64,000 nucleotides of DNA from Lachnospiraceae bacterium (GTDB lineage: Bacteria > Bacillota > Clostridia > Lachnospirales > Lachnospiraceae), in NCBI GenBank assembly GCA_017399445.1, contig JAFQCM010000056.1, forward strand, positions 62,001-126,000. Direction: 5' to 3'. Made by a program: the position numbers and the translations under genes. Under the pieces are notes generated by a model. That model did not search any database and was not told where the DNA came from. It saw only the letters and a list, made by a program, of their open reading frames with translations. Each line of letters begins with the position of its first letter. Within the stretch, counting starts at the first letter, position 1. Below, in pieces: positions 10,513 to 19,578 of this stretch.

Positions 10513-11649
10513 ATGGACATATATATCGTAAAACCAGGAGACAATGTAGACACCATAGCCGCTATCTTTGGCATTAGTGTCACAAAGCTGGCAGCAGACA
10601 ACCAATTGACATATCCCTATCCCCTTGCCATAGGCCAGGCATTGCTGATTTTATACAATTACGAAGAAACAGGAGATTACCCTTTAGTAGCAAATGGATA
10701 TGCCTATCCCTTTATTGATCAAATTGTACTGGAAGAAACACTCCCCTTTCTTACAGAAATATCCGTATTTTCTTACGGTTTTACCACAGAAGGCTACTTA
10801 ATTCCCCCGCAAATAGACGACAGCAGAATACTAAATTTCGCCATCCCTGCAAACATATCCCCTATCTTGACCCTGACACCTTTTGATGAAGCAGGAAACT
10901 TCAACAATAATTACATCCATATCCTAGTAAACAACCAAGAAACCATCAACACACTTATCAACGAACTTTTGTGGATAATGGGACAAAAAGGATACAAAGG
11001 TGTGGATATCGATTTTGAATTTATTCTTCCCGAAGACAGAATTCCCTTTGCTTCTTTTGTAGAAAAAACCAGAAGTGCCATGAACGAAAAAGGATACACC
11101 GTTTCCGTTGCCCTTGCCCCCAAAACCTCTGCAGACCAACCAGGACTGCTATATGAAGGAAAAGACTACAAACTATTGGGTGAAGCTGCCAACAGTGTCC
11201 TCCTTATGACCTATGAATGGGGATATACCTACGGTCCGCCCATGGCAGTAGCACCCTTACCTAATGTAAGAAAAGTTGTAGACTACGCAATCACAGAAAT
11301 TCCCGTAGAAAAAATAAGCTTAGGAATCCCGAACTATGGATACGACTGGCCTCTCCCTTATGAACGAGGAGTCACTGCCGCCAGAACTATCGGCAACATA
11401 GAAGCCATAGAAATTGCCATCCGCTACGGAGCCCAAATCCAATACGACGAAACATCCCAAGCTCCACATTTTAATTATATAGACGAAAATTTCACCCAAC
11501 ACGAAGTTTGGTTCGAAGACGTAAGAAGCATGTCAGCCAAATTTTCCCTAATTAAAGAATACAACCTCCGAGGTTGCGGCTACTGGCAGTTAATGAGACT
11601 CTTCAAATCCAACTGGCTCCTCCTAAACTATGAATTCGATATCCTATAA
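10513..11649 (+). CDS. LysM-GH18 spore-germination-type glycosidase
   Basis: The 378-residue product has one N-terminal LysM peptidoglycan-binding domain (residues about 2-47) and then a glycoside hydrolase family 18 barrel. The barrel carries the catalytic motif G-V-D-I-D-F-E (residues about 164-170), whose Glu should be the acid catalyst. This layout matches the YaaH/SleL cortex-lytic family of N-acetylglucosaminidases acting on spore peptidoglycan during germination. There is no signal peptide, as in spore-coat members. The ribosome site is weak (AAGG about 12 nt upstream). The coding strand is richer in C than G and uses many CCC, ACC and ATC codons, opposite to all its neighbours, which suggests recent inversion or transfer. 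Confidence 0.82.
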   Translation: MDIYIVKPGDNVDTIAAIFGISVTKLAADNQLTYPYPLAIGQALLILYNYEETGDYPLVANGYAYPFIDQIVLEETLPFLTEISVFSYGFTTEGYLIPPQIDDSRILNFAIPANISPILTLTPFDEAGNFNNNYIHILVNNQETINTLINELLWIMGQKGYKGVDIDFEFILPEDRIPFASFVEKTRSAMNEKGYTVSVALAPKTSADQPGLLYEGKDYKLLGEAANSVLLMTYEWGYTYGPPMAVAPLPNVRKVVDYAITEIPVEKISLGIPNYGYDWPLPYERGVTAARTIGNIEAIEIAIRYGAQIQYDETSQAPHFNYIDENFTQHEVWFEDVRSMSAKFSLIKEYNLRGCGYWQLMRLFKSNWLLLNYEFDIL

Positions 11650-11754
11650 CAATAAATATTATCAACTAGTTTTCAATAAATATTATAATTACTTATACTC
11701 TTTCTTTTCATAATCTAATGTATATCCGCCCTTCTATGGCAATTCTTTGTTGAC

Positions 11755-11960
11755 GTGGTCAGTACACAGCCAAGGGACGGGACGGCAGAGGGTTTGGCAG
11801 GCATTCAAGAGACGCTTTTAGTGGAGGGGAAATCCAGTTCCTAGTAAGCACTTAGTGAAGAGCCCATTGGCGATGAACTTAGTGCGTCTTGGAACTTAGT
11901 TCCCCGCAACGTTGTCTCAGCCTGCCAAACCCTCTGCCGTCCCGTCCCTTGGCGTCCCAC
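11755..11960 (-). repeat. Structured intergenic repeat, full copy A (candidate RNA)
   Basis: Perfect 34-bp inverted arms (11769-11802 and 11920-11953) enclose a 117-nt core. Read on the minus strand, the core starts GAGACAAC and ends with AAAAGCGTCTCTTGAAT, exactly as in copy B. Internal helices are GAGAC/GTCTC (11809-11813 with 11914-11918), GGGGAA/TTCCCC (11826-11831 with 11900-11905), AGTTCC/GGAACT (11836-11841 with 11891-11896) and an 8-bp helix with one mismatch (11848-11855 with 11878-11885). The rest of the 11650-12073 gap is A/T-rich, with no gene visible. Confidence 0.85.
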
Positions 11961-12073
11961 TTGTCTCACTCATCTCACTCAACAACCTTAAGAATTAAAA
12001 TACCTATAGCAAATCCCCCAATTCTGTTGTAAAATAATCTTATCTCACAAATATTAACTTAAGGAGAAAACTT

Positions 12074-15000
12074 ATGAAAGAAGAATTCTATAGTTTTATA
12101 AAGGTGCTCGTTGAAAAGTTAATAAGTAATATGTATGAGAAAGATAATAATACTGTGGTCATAAAACACTATAACACATTTGAAATCAAGCAAGAACATG
12201 CGAAACAATTAGAAGAAGATTATTGTCAGTGTGGGGTTACAGTATTTTATAAGACATTTCAAGGGGATGAGATGGTAGATGCTTATGAACCGTTTTTAGG
12301 TATCATAAAGTCTATGTATCAGAAATATTACAGTAATGAAAGTATAGGGGAGTTTTTTAATTCTTTTGAAATATATAGCCTGCAAAAGAGTATAATTAGT
12401 TCATATCTGGCTACGTCCCGTTGTGAAAGAGCGGAGGAATTAATACTTAACGAAGTAGAATATGAAAAAGAAGTTCTTTTAAAGACTATTGTTAATATAC
12501 TAATTAAAATTTCCAATGAACACCCGATGATTATTTGTATTAATCACCTAAATGGTGCCGCCAAAGCTACTATTGAAGTATTAAAAAAGCTGTTGGATAC
12601 TAAGGATAATGGAAGAATCATTATTGTGGCCACTTATAATGATTTGAGAAAAGTACTGCCTCATGTAAATGAAGTGTGGGAACAGTATATAAAACGATTG
12701 GAAATCTTAAGGTGCATCGCAGATGCTTCCTTATTTCAGACAACACTTTCACAGGAAAACGGAGGGGTTTTCCTGTTTGATGCAAAAAATATCAATGATT
12801 ATATTATTAAATTAAATAATATGTTTCATACATTGGAATTTGACCAGGCATCTTACTATTTAAATATTATTTACAAGAAATTGGAGATGGAACGACTTTC
12901 CATCAAAGATGAAGATAGGTTTGAAATTATTAAGATATATGCACGGATATCCATATATTCAGAGGATATGGCCAACGCATTACTTTTGTGCAACTCTCTA
13001 AATAAAATCTGTAAGATTCATAATTCCTTTGAAATGAATTACGAATATAATTATTTGTTTGGTTTAACACAGGTTTATAATGTAAAACTTTCTATGGCAA
13101 AAAGATGTGCAGATATTTGTTATGAGTTGGCAAGAGCCAATCAGGAAGAATTTCTGATGTTTAAAGCTACCATGTTAAAGCACATGGCAAGCATGTCGGG
13201 ATGGCATAACATACTTTTTTGTGCCAACGATATTCCTATTGATGAAAAAATTTTAAAGGCAGCAGAAAAATATCAGTATTACAACTATCTTGCTCATACT
13301 TATATTTATGCTTTTGATAATGAGGTTAACTGGTTTGAAGATATAGAAACCATCGAAAAGAAGATTGAGCATTTTCAAAAGGGAATTGAAATTGCAAAAA
13401 AAATGGGAAATGAATTTTTGACTACAGTTGGCTATAGGAAGAATATTATGCTGTCTTCTATTAATGGTGCTTTTGAAGTTACTACCTATTATTATGGGAA
13501 ACTTCAAGAGGTTGTGGGAGATTCGGATCCTTTTAAAGCGGCAGATATCTACAAAGGATTAGGGTATAATTTGTGTGCCACAGAAAAATATGAGCAGGCA
13601 AATAAGTATTATAATAAAGCAATCAATATTTATTATAAGCTGAAAATGATGGATTTTGTAGGTGAAACACTGTACAATATGTCGTTAAACTGTATTCTTG
13701 CTGGTGAATATGAAACAGCCTATGATTATCTTCAGGTGTGTATTCAGATTGTAGATGAACTTCATTTAAATAACTTAAGAGTATGTAACATATCTAAACT
13801 TTTTGGTTTGCTGGCAGTATGTAGTTATGAGCTGGGATTATATTATAATTGCCAGATGTACATTGATAATACTATGCAGTTTTTAAGCCATAAGCTGAAC
13901 TCTTCTGATGAAGATACGGAAGATATTGACCCTTCCTATACAGTATGTGATGACGACCTTTTTCTGTATTATTATGCCAGGGGATTGATGAAGATGCATA
14001 AAGGAGAATGGGAGAAAGCTTTAAACTCCTTAAACAATGCAGAAATATATGTAATAAGATCAGTAGGAAACCACTTCTTTAGTTATGTACAATATCGAAT
14101 GGCGAAGGCACAAGTATATCGGCAGTTGCATGATGAATATCATGCAGTGAGGGAATTGAACGATGCACTTGAATATGCAAAAAGAACTAATGCCAAAGAA
14201 AAAGAAAGAATCATCAATGCTGTTCTAAATAATGAAGAGTTACCAGATAGGAAATATGACTTGAAACTGGAAGACATTACATTAGAAAAAATCAGAATGG
14301 CCACAGAACAGGCAAGCATTAATAAAGATTATAAAGAGATAAAAAAACAAATGGATTTTATTGGTGTATGGCAGAAGATTGTGGATATTACTGGAAAAGA
14401 AAAAGGGGAATTAATTTCTAATGCATTAAATTCATTTATTTTAAACTTTAGCATTGATTCTATAGTATATATAGATTATTCTGAAGAAAAACCAGGAGTA
14501 TATTTTCAGAATATGAAACTGGAACTGACAGAAGAAAAGCTGGAAGTATTAACCAGATATTTTGATAATCACAGGACAGGATTTGTGGCATCTAAGATGA
14601 GAAAGGATTACCAGGAATATAGGGAAGTAGTCTCTGTATTTGGAGTGAATGAAGTATGTTCTATGATTGCCATTCCTTTTTATGTAAATGAAAAACTGGA
14701 CAGTCTTTTTATCTGTTATATTATGATGAAAGATAACTGGAACTCCCCAATCAATAAATATTTACTAGATGAGAACGATTTTAATGTTTATTCCCTAGTA
14801 CTTCGTCAGCTAGTAAATGCTATTGATATGCTGGAAAAGCAAAAGGAAATCAATGAGATTAACATACAGCTGAAGAATGCGGCAGTAACAGATTATCTTA
14901 CTTCACTATTAAACAGAGACGGATTTTTTGGCAACGTACGTAAACAGATAGTGAAAGCCAAGAAAGCCAAAAGAAAACTGGATTTAACAGTATTGTATAT

Positions 15001-15439
15001 TGATTTGGATAATTTTAAATTCTACAATGATACTTTTGGGCATGATGTAGGAGATTTGGTGTTAAAAGAAATTGCCAATATTTTAAAGGAAGAAGCCAAG
15101 GGCTGTGGATTTGCGGCAAGATTTGGTGGGGACGAGTTCCTGATGATTTTGGAGCATGCAGATTCAGGGCTTGCTATGAAAAAGGCAAGAGATGTTTTGC
15201 AGAATATTTTATCAAGAGACGCCTTTGTAAAAGAAATTAAAGAATTTTTGGGGAAAGAAGATATTGAAATTCCTTCAGAGAAAAAAGTATCCTGTTCTAT
15301 CGGAGTTGCACCGGTTTCCGATGTGAAAGATGATAATGATATTGGTAAAGCCATTAAATATGCAGATCACGCACTTTATGGAATTAAACATTCGACTAAG
15401 TGTGACTGCAAACTGGCAGATATAAAAGAAATTTTATAA
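12074..15439 (+). CDS. TPR-containing diguanylate cyclase with degenerate ATPase-like N-terminus
   Basis: This 1121-residue cytoplasmic protein has a good AAGGAG ribosome site. Residues about 1-230 resemble the STAND/AAA signalling ATPases fused to TPR arrays, with a Walker-B-like strand (P-M-I-I-C-I-N-H-L), but Walker A is absent and the acidic residue is Asn, so nucleotide hydrolysis is doubtful. Residues about 260-740 are helical TPR-like repeats. Residues about 770-930 look like a GAF-type sensor. The C-terminal GGDEF domain (about 945-1115) has the metal site Y-I-D-L-D-N-F-K and an intact G-G-D-E-F at about 1018-1022, so it should make c-di-GMP from two GTP. The RxxD inhibitory site before GGDEF is missing. 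It appears monocistronic. Confidence 0.85.
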   Translation: MKEEFYSFIKVLVEKLISNMYEKDNNTVVIKHYNTFEIKQEHAKQLEEDYCQCGVTVFYKTFQGDEMVDAYEPFLGIIKSMYQKYYSNESIGEFFNSFEIYSLQKSIISSYLATSRCERAEELILNEVEYEKEVLLKTIVNILIKISNEHPMIICINHLNGAAKATIEVLKKLLDTKDNGRIIIVATYNDLRKVLPHVNEVWEQYIKRLEILRCIADASLFQTTLSQENGGVFLFDAKNINDYIIKLNNMFHTLEFDQASYYLNIIYKKLEMERLSIKDEDRFEIIKIYARISIYSEDMANALLLCNSLNKICKIHNSFEMNYEYNYLFGLTQVYNVKLSMAKRCADICYELARANQEEFLMFKATMLKHMASMSGWHNILFCANDIPIDEKILKAAEKYQYYNYLAHTYIYAFDNEVNWFEDIETIEKKIEHFQKGIEIAKKMGNEFLTTVGYRKNIMLSSINGAFEVTTYYYGKLQEVVGDSDPFKAADIYKGLGYNLCATEKYEQANKYYNKAINIYYKLKMMDFVGETLYNMSLNCILAGEYETAYDYLQVCIQIVDELHLNNLRVCNISKLFGLLAVCSYELGLYYNCQMYIDNTMQFLSHKLNSSDEDTEDIDPSYTVCDDDLFLYYYARGLMKMHKGEWEKALNSLNNAEIYVIRSVGNHFFSYVQYRMAKAQVYRQLHDEYHAVRELNDALEYAKRTNAKEKERIINAVLNNEELPDRKYDLKLEDITLEKIRMATEQASINKDYKEIKKQMDFIGVWQKIVDITGKEKGELISNALNSFILNFSIDSIVYIDYSEEKPGVYFQNMKLELTEEKLEVLTRYFDNHRTGFVASKMRKDYQEYREVVSVFGVNEVCSMIAIPFYVNEKLDSLFICYIMMKDNWNSPINKYLLDENDFNVYSLVLRQLVNAIDMLEKQKEINEINIQLKNAAVTDYLTSLLNRDGFFGNVRKQIVKAKKAKRKLDLTVLYIDLDNFKFYNDTFGHDVGDLVLKEIANILKEEAKGCGFAARFGGDEFLMILEHADSGLAMKKARDVLQNILSRDAFVKEIKEFLGKEDIEIPSEKKVSCSIGVAPVSDVKDDNDIGKAIKYADHALYGIKHSTKCDCKLADIKEIL

Positions 15440-15581
15440 AACATGTATAAATAAAAAATAACAGGTAATAATTTATAATGTGAAATATGAATGCCACAGA
15501 AGACACATGATGATTTACAATGGGGTGAATTGTCATGTGTTTTTTGTTGTAGAAAATAGAGGATGGCAGGAGTGTAAGGGC

Positions 15582-16448
15582 GTGGCAGAGGAAAGAAAAA
15601 GAATTGCGGTAATAAGTTTTATAAAGATAACCATAGGAACCTTCCTGTATGCAGCGGGAATCAGTCTATTCTTAGACCCCAACAGCCTGGCACCGGGAGG
15701 GGCAGTTGGAATTTCCATTATTTTGAACCGTCTTACAGGAATTGGAACAGGAACATGGTATCTTTTGATTAATATACCTGTTTTAATGGTAGGACAAAGA
15801 AAACTGGGAAATCATTTTATTTTCAGAACATTGTATGTGGTAGTAATAAATACAATTTTTACCAATGGACTAAGTTATTTTGAGCCCCTTACAAGAGAAC
15901 CTTTGCTGGCAGCTTTTGCAGGAAGTATTTTACTTGGAACAGGAATGGGAACTGTGTTTAAATGCGGTGCTACCACTGGCGGAATGGATATTGTAGTAAA
16001 GCTGCTTCGAAAGAAATATAAACACATCAAAACAGGAAGTCTTTTTCTGACAATTGATGTAACAGTAGTAGCTATTTCTGCTTTGATATTTAGAAATTTT
16101 GACACTGCCATGTATGCATTAATTACCGTAGCATTCACAGGGCGGGTTATTGATTTTGTTTTATATGGTGGAGATGAAGCGAAACTGATTTTTGTGGTAA
16201 GTGATAAGTCAAAATCCATATCCAGTCAGATTATCAAAGGAGTAAAAACTGGGGTTACATTAATAAAGGGACAGGGAGCTTATAGTAATAAAGAAAAGAA
16301 TATTATTATGTGTGTAGTTAGAAAACAGGTGGCACCCAAGGTTTTGGAGATTGTGAAACAAGAGGATGAGAAAGCTTTTATTATTGTAAGCAGTGCTACA
16401 GAAACTTTTGGAGAAGGGTATAAAGATTTCTTCCAGGAACAGCTTTAA
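15582..16448 (+). CDS. YitT family membrane protein
   Basis: The preferred start is GTG at 15582, nine bases after AGGAG (15568-15572), giving a 288-residue protein that matches the usual YitT length. The frame is open upstream to 15480 without a good ribosome site. The N-terminal two thirds hold five to six membrane segments with the conserved family sequence G-I-S-L-F-L-D-P-N-S-L-A-P-G-G and the later G-A-T-T-G-G-M-D-I. The C-terminal 80 residues form the cytoplasmic DUF2179 domain (V-L-I-K-G-x-G-A-Y-S). The transport role is unknown for the family. It is convergent with agrC; a small hairpin (16466-16499) lies between them. Confidence 0.85.
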   Translation: MAEERKRIAVISFIKITIGTFLYAAGISLFLDPNSLAPGGAVGISIILNRLTGIGTGTWYLLINIPVLMVGQRKLGNHFIFRTLYVVVINTIFTNGLSYFEPLTREPLLAAFAGSILLGTGMGTVFKCGATTGGMDIVVKLLRKKYKHIKTGSLFLTIDVTVVAISALIFRNFDTAMYALITVAFTGRVIDFVLYGGDEAKLIFVVSDKSKSISSQIIKGVKTGVTLIKGQGAYSNKEKNIIMCVVRKQVAPKVLEIVKQEDEKAFIIVSSATETFGEGYKDFFQEQL

Positions 16449-16512
16449 GAAAGTGAATAAGATAAGGAAGAGACTAGTTCAGTTTGATAAAGTCTCTCCC
16501 TATACAAATGTA

Positions 16513-17781
16513 TTATATTTCCAAACGAAAAATAATCCAATACTTATCATTATATTCAATACAGTCTGCCCCCAGTTTTCCATGGAACTTGTTCACCTGT
16601 TTTAAGAGAGTATATAATCCTAAACCATGGGGAACAGTATCTGCTTTTAAGATGTTTTCTTTGGTAGTAAAGTCTTTCTGAAAAAACTTAGAAACATCCC
16701 CAGGGGAATAAAAATGGTTTGTGGGGTTTCGAATTTCAAAATTCACAGTATTATTTTCAGATAACAAATGGACATAAATATGGTCACCTGCAGAACAGGC
16801 TTCTATAGCATTTTGTGTAAGGACAGATGCAAAATCAGCTAATTGAGCTTCCGTAGCTCGACTACATAAATGTTTCGATGAAATATCAAAGTGAATAGAA
16901 ATCTTCTGTTGTTCTGCACGACTTGCAAGATTATACAAGGTTGCCGCTAGAAGGGGCATATCAATCTGTAGCAAAGGGTATGCATGAAGTGGTTTGGAAT
17001 AACTTTGGGTGTATTGGCGTAAGGCAGTCTGGAGAGAGTGATAATCCGTGCAGGTTTCAGCAAGTGTCTGAAGACTTTGTATACGGTTAGAATACTCATG
17101 CTGGGTTCCACGAATCTCGTTAATCAGTGATTCGTATATAGGCAGGTTCTTTTGGTAGGACAAAAGTTCCTGTTTTTGCATATATACTTTCTGATCGTAG
17201 TATAAAAGGCAAATATTAGTCAGAGCTAAAAATAAAGTGATAATAAGAACAATACCTAAATTAGTATACAATTGAGAAGGTCGCAGTTTAAATATTAGTA
17301 TAATGAATACCACAATAATATATGTATTAATTAGCATTAGGCGATATGGCAGGGCGGAATGGAGTACTTTATAATAAAACTCTTTTATTGGTTTAAAGTG
17401 TAAAATGAGTATAATAAGAATAAGTGTTGTAAGATTACCAAGAATACTCTGTACAGCACCATTAAATAAGGTTGGAATAAATTTCATTGTCCAGGCAGAC
17501 ACAAACTGCATCATGGCAATGATTCCAAGAGTAAGGCAAAATAAAAGAGCTCCATTCAGAAAATTTTTGCAATACAAAAGGGTTATATAAAGGAAGAATA
17601 ACACTTGTCCTGTGAGCCAGGCTAGAAGAGCGTTATCAACCGGAAGAATTGTGTATGCCAATAAAATTGATAATAACCCAATAAAGTCATATTTTTCAGG
17701 TTTTAATGAACACTGAAGAAAAGACTTAAAACCACAATATACACATGCAAATTCTAAAAAGCCACAAATAAGAGATAACAT
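16513..17781 (-). CDS. agrC: Quorum-sensing sensor histidine kinase, AgrC-like (GHKL)
   Basis: The 422-residue product has about six N-terminal membrane segments (residues 1-195) that should form the peptide sensor. A coiled linker follows, then the dimerisation box with phospho-acceptor His228 in T-Q-H-E-Y-S-N-R. The HATPase domain has the N-box Asn324 (Q-N-A-I-E-A) and a G-box H-G-L-G-L-Y near 385-390, typical of the AgrC/ComD/CitA-like HATPase_c_5 class. It lies 19 bp after agrA on the same strand and is divergent from agrBD. The ligand is inferred to be the cyclic peptide made by AgrB and AgrD. Confidence 0.85.
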   Translation of the reverse strand: MLSLICGFLEFACVYCGFKSFLQCSLKPEKYDFIGLLSILLAYTILPVDNALLAWLTGQVLFFLYITLLYCKNFLNGALLFCLTLGIIAMMQFVSAWTMKFIPTLFNGAVQSILGNLTTLILIILILHFKPIKEFYYKVLHSALPYRLMLINTYIIVVFIILIFKLRPSQLYTNLGIVLIITLFLALTNICLLYYDQKVYMQKQELLSYQKNLPIYESLINEIRGTQHEYSNRIQSLQTLAETCTDYHSLQTALRQYTQSYSKPLHAYPLLQIDMPLLAATLYNLASRAEQQKISIHFDISSKHLCSRATEAQLADFASVLTQNAIEACSAGDHIYVHLLSENNTVNFEIRNPTNHFYSPGDVSKFFQKDFTTKENILKADTVPHGLGLYTLLKQVNKFHGKLGADCIEYNDKYWIIFRLEI

Positions 17782-17800
17782 TAATACAATCTCCCTTCTC

Positions 17801-18517
17801 TTAAGTAATTAAAAAATCCAGATTCTTTTTATAAGCACGTCCTACAGAAACCGTGCTGTTTCCCACCAGTAGATAATTAGTAGTTTTATCGTAGGAATGG
17901 ATATGGGATTTATTTACAAGTATTCTTCTATGACATTGTAGAAAACCAGAGCCTAATACAGATAACATTTTCTTTAAGGTATAGTTGCGGGTTACTAAAT
18001 CCCCATGAGAAGTATGGAGAATCAGGGTGTGGGATTTGGATTCCACCATATATATTTCGTTAATTAATAATTTATGTAAAATTTGATTGGTATCTGTAAT
18101 CTCTATAGAATTTTCCAAATATCCAGTGATAAGCATTTGTTCTAATTGATGGAGAATATCTTTATCTGAGTAGGGTTTTGTAATGTAATTGTAGCAGTGA
18201 AAGTTTGACAAAGCAAAGATTCCTTCATCAGAAATAGCGGTTAGAAAAAGAATAGGAGTTTTAAAGTAAATAGCATTTTTTCGAATTTCTTCTGCCAGGC
18301 AAAATCCACCCCGGTCATTTTTTTCTACTGTTAACTGAACGTCTAATAAAAATAATGAAAAAGATCTTCCTGTATTAAGAGATTCGTCAATAAATTTCTT
18401 GGCAGAAGGGTAATCTGTCGCACTTTTTACTGACCATTGAGGATAGGCACGTTTCATGGTATCTACCAGTAATTTGTTTTGCGAAATATCATCTTCCACA
18501 ATCAATAAATTATGCAT
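17801..18517 (-). CDS. agrA: LytTR response regulator, AgrA-like
   Basis: This 238-residue regulator has an N-terminal receiver domain (acid pocket E8/D9/D10, phospho-acceptor D59 in F-L-L-D-V, conserved Lys in Y-I-T-K-P-Y). Its C-terminal LytTR DNA-binding domain ends in C-H-R-R-I-L-V-N-K-S-H-I, as in AgrA and ComE. Its ATG follows GGAGG. It is transcribed with agrC from the promoter at 18548-18576. Its most likely targets are the direct repeats in the divergent region at 18594-18631. Confidence 0.88.
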   Translation of the reverse strand: MHNLLIVEDDISQNKLLVDTMKRAYPQWSVKSATDYPSAKKFIDESLNTGRSFSLFLLDVQLTVEKNDRGGFCLAEEIRKNAIYFKTPILFLTAISDEGIFALSNFHCYNYITKPYSDKDILHQLEQMLITGYLENSIEITDTNQILHKLLINEIYMVESKSHTLILHTSHGDLVTRNYTLKKMLSVLGSGFLQCHRRILVNKSHIHSYDKTTNYLLVGNSTVSVGRAYKKNLDFLIT

Positions 18518-18547
18518 ATATTTCCTCCGAAATTAGATAGTATTATG

Positions 18548-18576
18548 ATTATAACAAAAGAACTATGATAGTACAA
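18548..18576 (-). promoter_or_regulatory. Promoter of agrA-agrC
   Basis: On the minus strand TTGTAC (18571-18576) and TATAAT (18548-18553) are 17 bp apart, about 30 bp upstream of the agrA start. The -35 lies 17 bp from the nearest operator repeat. Confidence 0.7.
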
Positions 18577-18593
18577 GAAGTTGTTTAGGATTT

Positions 18594-18631
18594 GTGTCGT
18601 TAGTGTCGTTATCCATGTCGTTTGTGTCGTT
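18594..18631 (+). promoter_or_regulatory. LytTR-type operator: four TGTCGTT direct repeats
   Basis: Copies of RTGTCGTT start at 18594, 18603, 18615 and 18624. Copies 1 and 3, and copies 2 and 4, are each exactly 21 bp apart. This is the two-helical-turn spacing known for LytTR regulators such as AgrA, ComE and PlnC. A fifth ATGTCGTA lies at 18663. The cluster sits between the divergent agr promoters and ends 14 bp before the agrBD -35. Confidence 0.75.
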
Positions 18632-18645
18632 TTGGTTGGGAAGTG

Positions 18646-18674
18646 TTGAAAAGAAGAAATGAATGTCGTATAAA
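18646..18674 (+). promoter_or_regulatory. Promoter of agrB-agrD
   Basis: TTGAAA (18646-18651) and TATAAA (18669-18674) are 17 bp apart, 21 bp before the agrB ATG. The operator repeats lie just upstream, as expected for an activator-dependent promoter. Confidence 0.7.
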
Positions 18675-18695
18675 AGAGAAAAATGACGAAAGGCA

Positions 18696-19304
18696 ATGTT
18701 GAAACTAGGCATGTGGGAGAAAGCGAATCATCATTTGGTGTTATTTATAATACAATTGTTAAACGTAAAAGAAACCAAAACAGAATCTCAAATACAGATG
18801 ATTAAATATGCATTGACTTGCACCTTGAATGAGATAGAAAAATTTTTTTTACTATGGTTCCTGTTTTATTGTATGGGAACTGTAAAAGAATTTCTGGTTT
18901 GTTTTTTATCTCTTGCATCACTCCGAATTTTTATGGGTGGAAGTCACAGAAAAACCATGCTTGGATGTTTCGTGCAATCCTTTTTGTCATTTAAAATCAT
19001 CATATTGTTATCAAAGTGGGTGGAGTTAGATAATTGGATGTGTTATCCAATATTTATTATTGCAATAGCATTTATATGGAAATTTACTCCAATTATCCCA
19101 CCCCAAAGACCAAAATATAATGACTTTCAGTGTATGAGATTTAAGGCAATGGCATTAACAGCTTTATTGATACTTAGTATATTTAGTGCAGCGTTGCAGG
19201 GTAATTATGGGAACTGCATACAGTGGACAGTTTTGGTGCAAATAGTAGAAAACAGTATGGGTATATTAATAAATGAGAGGGGGAAGAAGCAGTGTTTGAA
19301 GTAA
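18696..19304 (+). CDS. agrB: AgrB-like peptide-processing membrane protease
   Basis: The 202-residue integral membrane cysteine endopeptidase cuts and cyclises the AgrD precursor. The catalytic pair is His84 and Cys91 in M-G-G-S-H-R-K-T-M-L-G-C, with the same seven-residue spacing as His77/Cys84 of the Staphylococcus enzyme. Four to six membrane segments are visible, together with the I-I-P-P-Q-R-P motif typical of the family. GAAAGG lies very close to the ATG at 18696, so a TTG at 18699 is an alternative start. The 3' end overlaps agrD by 13 nt. Confidence 0.9.
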   Translation: MLKLGMWEKANHHLVLFIIQLLNVKETKTESQIQMIKYALTCTLNEIEKFFLLWFLFYCMGTVKEFLVCFLSLASLRIFMGGSHRKTMLGCFVQSFLSFKIIILLSKWVELDNWMCYPIFIIAIAFIWKFTPIIPPQRPKYNDFQCMRFKAMALTALLILSIFSAALQGNYGNCIQWTVLVQIVENSMGILINERGKKQCLK

Positions 19305-19435
19305 AAGAAATGATTGCTAATGGTATGGAGAAATTAGCAAAAGAAATTGCGGCAGACAGCACTTGCATGTTTTTGTGGGGCGAAGTTGAAATGCCAGAAT
19401 GCCTGCGTGAAGAGATTGAAGAAAATGATAAATAA
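19292..19435 (+). CDS. agrD: AgrD-like cyclic autoinducer peptide precursor
   Basis: The frame starts with GTG at 19292 after a G-rich ribosome site and encodes 47 residues. Residues 1-20 form an amphipathic helix, followed by A-A-D-S-T-C-M-F-L-W and an acidic tail with E-M-P-E-C-L-R-E-E. This is the AgrD layout of leader helix, autoinducer core and acidic recognition tail. The predicted thiolactone ring is Cys25 to Trp29, giving a peptide such as D-S-T-C-M-F-L-W, which resembles staphylococcal AIP-I in form. The second Cys (37) lies in the tail, where family members often have P-x-x-L. Its position directly after agrB, with an overlap, supports the call. Confidence 0.87.
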   Translation: MFEVKEMIANGMEKLAKEIAADSTCMFLWGEVEMPECLREEIEENDK

Positions 19436-19438
19436 ATA

Positions 19439-19497
19439 ACTTGGGGCTGTTCTTTTAGCGATTAATTATATTAGTTAAAGGGGCAGCCTCAAGTTTT
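19439..19497 (+). terminator. Rho-independent terminator after agrBD
   Basis: A stem of about 16 bp with G-U pairs (19439-19454 with 19478-19494) and a loop of about 23 nt is followed by a T-run. Confidence 0.75.
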
Positions 19498-19578
19498 GCT
19501 TTAAACTTTAAATATGGTATTTGGTTTTGTAGTCGATTGTGTGGAAAAAGTTATTTATAATCCTGCATTATATTTTAA

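Noticed and set aside
11755..11960. Copy A as an insertion sequence or MITE
   Set aside because: No transposase is present, no target duplication was seen, and the terminal arms are the least conserved part between copies.
11650..12073. c-di-GMP riboswitch upstream of the GGDEF gene
   Set aside because: The structured region is the repeat family in the opposite orientation and lacks the conserved c-di-GMP aptamer sequences.
18594..18670. TGTCGTT repeats as a CRISPR-like array
   Set aside because: The units are only 8 bp with 1-31 bp between them; spacing fits a LytTR operator, and no cas genes are present.
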